Under the pieces are notes generated by a model. It made no database searches and had not been told where the DNA came from. It worked only from the letters and a program-made list of their open reading frames with translations. Below, piece by piece: positions 61,055-64,000 of a DNA stretch of 64,000 nt. This DNA is from Phytoseiulus persimilis (lineage: Eukaryota > Arthropoda > Arachnida > Mesostigmata > Phytoseiidae). The translations under genes and the position numbers were made by a program. Numbering within the stretch: position 1 is the first letter of the stretch; each line of letters begins with the position of its first letter. The stretch is taken from contig CM075101.1 of NCBI GenBank assembly GCA_037576195.1, positions 30,256,001 to 30,320,000 of the forward strand. Reading direction: 5' to 3'.

Positions 61055-61545
61055 TCAGTCCTTCTTTCTCAGGGCCTGTTGGAGGTTCGATGCCAGTTGG
61101 GCTTGGTTTGCCTCCCTCCTGTCGTTCCGTGGAGTAGAAGTTGTAGGGTGAGGTTTGTTTTCCTCCTTCCTCCCGATGACTGTATTTGGATTTTGGCCCT
61201 CCGTCCGGGTGTGGGATTGGCGTCGGTCTTGTTGTGGCCTTCGCTTTTTTTGTTCATCTTTCCCGGAATCCATGGAAGTGTCAGCCACCGTTCTCTTTTT
61301 TCCGTACGCTTTTGGCGCGAACGGTTTCGAGAATTGGCGCTGATCTGGATTCCGAGATTGATATCGCCCGGAGGTCGAGGCTCTGTGCTGATTTTCCGTT
61401 TGCCTGGGTTGGCGCACGGGATTTTTTGCCGAGACTGAGGGCTTTGGATTTCTATCGGAGGTTTTTTCCTCCTCGTCCGCAGTTCTCGTCTTGGCTTTAG
61501 CATCATTGCGTAGCCTCAATATGTTCCAATGTGTTTTCAGTCTTT
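61055..61545 (-). CDS. basic N-terminal (Gag-like) region of the retrotransposon
   Basis: About 160 codons rich in Lys, Arg, Gln, Pro and Ser with no zinc knuckle, typical of a nucleic-acid-binding N-terminal part. It ends at TGA (61055-61057), and translation in the same frame would continue directly into the endonuclease with a short acidic linker (PAEEENKTRSVDLRIG). It has no ATG, so the start is missing or lies upstream of a break near 61545. It could be a separate ORF1 or the N-terminal extension of a single-ORF element. Confidence 0.6.
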
Positions 61546-61559
61546 TCCGTTACCTGGAT

Positions 61560-62355
61560 TTAAATCTAGTAACATTGATCAAAAATGGTTAATTTAAATC
61601 CGCATGGTCAAGAGCAAACTTGAAATCATTATCTCTCTAGAACCGCTGGGCGTGCAGGGTGGAACGACAGATTTTTGGAAAGCTCTCCTCAGGGGCTATC
61701 TTTCAATACAGATCTTTTCAATCAGATATGAAAAGAGTGATCAGATCGCATGATTTCAAAGGCGTTGAAAATCGAGCGTTTCTCAATTCAGATGGTTTAT
61801 ACCCCTCCCGTGGCCGGCCAAGAATCGGCGATCAGAATGTAGCCCCGAGTGCTCTTTTCCCACTCAAGAACTTTCATCCAAATCAAAGCTCAGCCTTCGG
61901 AGTTATCGTTCCTAGTAGGTAACCGACCAGACCCCTCTTTGACTTTGGAGTCCGGAAATTCGACCCAGACGCACTTGAAACGCTCGAAAGACTGCAAAAA
62001 TCGCTGAGCCACATCCGGGAGCTTTTTTCCTCCTCGATTTCCTCTCCTTAGGGGTCCTCAACCCTCGAGATCGCTTTGTTCCGATCTTTACTCGGGTTCG
62101 GCAAACGATGCGACGATCGTGAGGGCTGTCTAGAGGAGCCTCGCTCTCATGTTCCTCCTGGGATCGAACGACGCTCTGGTCGTCGACCAAGGATTCGGAG
62201 ACTCCGTGGTCTTCATGCAAAGTCTCGGATTCCAAGTTTCCATGCCAGCCATGAGGAGGAAAAGGAAGCAGTTGCCGCATAACGAAGCCAACGCATCCCG
62301 CTTGGTGACGGAGATCCGGTGGATTGTTGAAGCAGCACACGGCTGAATCACTGAA
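61560..62355 (+). mobile_element. DDE transposon copy, left arm of inverted repeat
   Basis: Plus-strand decayed transposon fragment. The frame at 62149-62346 carries DALVVDQGFGD (first catalytic Asp region), then QVSMPAM, KRKQLP and EANASRLVTEIRWIVEA, the block around the catalytic Glu in DDE_Tnp_4/ISL2EU-like transposases. Upstream frames are broken. The copy stops just after the EAAHG block, so the C-terminus is missing. Its reverse complement matches 62463-63225 over essentially its full length with moderate divergence. Confidence 0.7.
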
Positions 62356-63225
62356 ATCGCCAGAACGGTACAACGGTATTATCAGATACACAAGGATTCG
62401 GCAGATGGTTTGGACTTTTGGGAGCATCTTGTTGTCGACAGCGTTGTGTAGGAGTTTGTACCGTTGAGAGATTCGGCCGTGTCCTGCTCCAACAATCCAC
62501 CGGATCTTCGTCATCAGGCGGGAGGCGTTGGTACCGTTGAGCGGCAACTGCTCCCTTTCCCCTTTCATGGTTGGTATGAAAACGTGAAGGCCGAGACTCT
62601 GCATGAAGTCCACGGAGTCGACCAGAGCGTCGTTCGGTCTCAGAAGGGACGAGAGAGCAGGGTTCCTCAAGACAGCCCTTACGGTCGTCGCATCGTAGGC
62701 CTATCCCGAGTGGAAGTCGGACGAAAGCGATCTCGAAGGTTGAGGATCCCTCGGGAGAGAAAATGAAGGAGAAAAAAACTTCCCGGATGTGGCTCAGCCA
62801 CTTGTGCAGTCTTGTGAACGTTTCAAGCGCGTTCCGGTCGAATTTCCGGACTCCAACGTCAAAGAGGGGTCTGGTCGGTTACCTACTAGTAACGATAACT
62901 CCGAAGGCTGAGCTTCGATTTGGATGAAACTTCTTGAGTGGGAAGAGGGCATTCGGAGCTACATTGTGGTTTCCGCCGATTCTTGGCCGGCCTCGGGAAG
63001 GGTATTAACCATCTGAATTGAGAGACTCTCAATTTTTAATGCCTTTGAAATCATGCGATCCGATCACTGGCTACCCGAAGAGATAGCCATCGAAGAGAGT
63101 TTTCCAAAAAATTGTCGTTCGACGCTGTACGCCCAGCGGTGCTCGAGATATGATGATTCCAAGTTTGCTCTTGACCATGCGGATGTAAATGAAGTATTTT
63201 CAATCAATGTCAATAGTTTGGGATC
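62356..63225 (-). mobile_element. DDE transposon copy, right arm and centre of inverted repeat
   Basis: Minus-strand copy facing the left arm. It reads LLRPNDALVDSVDFMQSLG, then GEREQLPLNGTNASRL and KIRWIVGAGHG, and continues through the unpaired centre (62356-62462) with RISQRYKLLHNAVDNKMLPK and TICRILVYLI, the expected C-terminal part of a DDE_Tnp_4/ISL2EU-like transposase. Compared with the left copy it lacks 18 bp that encode the first catalytic Asp motif (VVDQGFG), so it is inactive. The long frame to 61912 past the centre is antisense to the left arm and is not a real C-terminus. Confidence 0.7.
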
Positions 63226-64000
63226 TAGGTGAAGGAAAAGGCTGAAAACTTCAGGAATACGTTTTTTCACATAGGGAACACGATCCTGCTGTTTTTAGGA
63301 AGATCTGTCGAGGTGGGGCACCTAACCCTACCTCATTCGGCTAGACCCTTTATCGCGGTCGAAAAACACGAATTTCGCGGGCGAGTCGCCGCAACGAATC
63401 GAGAAATCGCGGAAACTGAGTAAATCGCTCGAGATTATGGGATGTGATAAGATTGCGTGTGTTCCGCAGAAAACTTTATCAAAACTGAACACATGGTGCA
63501 ACGATGCAGAAACACACCATCTTCTCCATTTGAAGACAACATGAGCACCTTGCAATACTAGAGAGGTCCTGTCACAGCCTGGGAGCATGTTGTAGACGAC
63601 TTATTTTGGCTCAGCGATGCTACGTGGGTCATTTCTCGATTCTTCTGAGTACATGCTGAGAGACACTGCCGACTGGAACACTGTGGCAAGTTAGGGCTAT
63701 GAGAGAAAGTTTCGTGAAGCGTTGGGCTGAGGCAAACCATGAGTCCACGGGGTGATTGAAGCGGTTGAAGTCCTCGATCGAGCTTATGGGTGCGCGCAGC
63801 GACCGTCGTTCGGATCCACCAGATAATGGAAACGACCTGACAAAAGCAAAGAATCGACGAAATTCGGAGTCGACTCCTCCGCTTCGGGGGAGCTCTTCCC
63901 GAGAATGCTGTCTGCATAGGGAAACACCCTTCTTGCTCTACAGGATGTTTTTTCCATCATCGGCATTCCGATGGTGGCTCTATTTGATTGGCCCGGCCAA
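63226..64000. other. no gene supported
   Basis: Only short frames without recognisable motifs lie here. I see nothing else up to the window end. Confidence 0.3.

Larger units (their letters stand above)
57651..61545 (-). mobile_element. nearly intact APE-type non-LTR retrotransposon
   Basis: About 3.9 kb on the minus strand. It holds a basic, low-complexity N-terminal region (down to 61055), an AP-type endonuclease, a reverse transcriptase and a C-terminal Cys/His motif, with the stop at 57730. The 3' end carries a short UTR, the family hairpin and a TTGGA repeat tail (57652-57667). The N-terminal region and the endonuclease are in the same frame, separated by one TGA at 61055-61057. The endonuclease is split by a frame change at a run of nine C (60540-60548). 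No ATG opens the N-terminal region, so the 5' end may be truncated. I place it in the broad Jockey/CR1/RTE assemblage without assigning a clade. Confidence 0.92.

Noticed and set aside
61912..62670. 252-codon minus frame as one transposase gene
   Set aside because: Only its first half reads as transposase. The second half is antisense to the opposite-facing copy, so it is a chimera across an inverted repeat.

Overview
This is eukaryotic, animal-type nuclear DNA. Genes are split by short introns (most 80-380 bp) with GT-AG borders and pyrimidine-rich acceptors, and several can be reassembled exon by exon with phases that agree at every junction. The recognisable proteins are a potassium-dependent sodium/calcium exchanger relative, a NOX5-type NADPH oxidase, mitochondrial ribosomal protein mL49 and an alpha-1,4-glycosyltransferase of the A4GALT/GT32 kind. 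The gene set, compact introns, roughly even base composition and transposon mix suggest an arthropod, and I lean to a chelicerate such as a mite. The species is an inference and is not proven by the sequence.

Layout. At 1-1005 (-) is the 5' part of a secreted or receptor-like protein that runs off the window. At 3300-3610 (-) is the tail of an R1/I-like non-LTR retrotransposon. At 4413-7835 (-) is a complete nine-exon SLC24/NCKX-family gene. From 7.9 to 19 kb I found no gene I can defend. At 19108-20522 (-) are two exons of a two-pass membrane protein. At 22198-22385 (-) is an orphan exon. At 25457-26163 (-) is the two-exon MRPL49 gene. Tentative exon pairs lie at 28146-28573 (-) and 29670-29955 (-). 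At 37605-40350 (-) is a NOX5-like oxidase in one large exon. At 41602-42585 are remnants of two different non-LTR elements in opposite orientation. At 45659-48176 (-) is the glycosyltransferase gene, with a hAT-type MITE in an intron.

The last 12 kb (52.6-63.2 kb) is a transposon island. It holds a dead 5'-truncated non-LTR copy (52649-55580), two foldback or minisatellite structures (55.69-56.8 kb), a nearly intact non-LTR element of the same family (57651-61545), and a large tail-to-tail inverted repeat made of two DDE transposase copies (about 61560-63225).

All defensible host genes lie on the minus strand, but nothing suggests they form one functional unit; they are independent metazoan genes. 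The most unusual observations are loss of the conserved acidic residue in the first alpha-repeat of the exchanger, the transposase inverted repeat, the near-intact retrotransposon with a shared 3' hairpin and pentanucleotide tail, and the 17-bp-repeat foldback structure. I found no CRISPR array, prokaryotic operon or convincing tRNA/rRNA gene.
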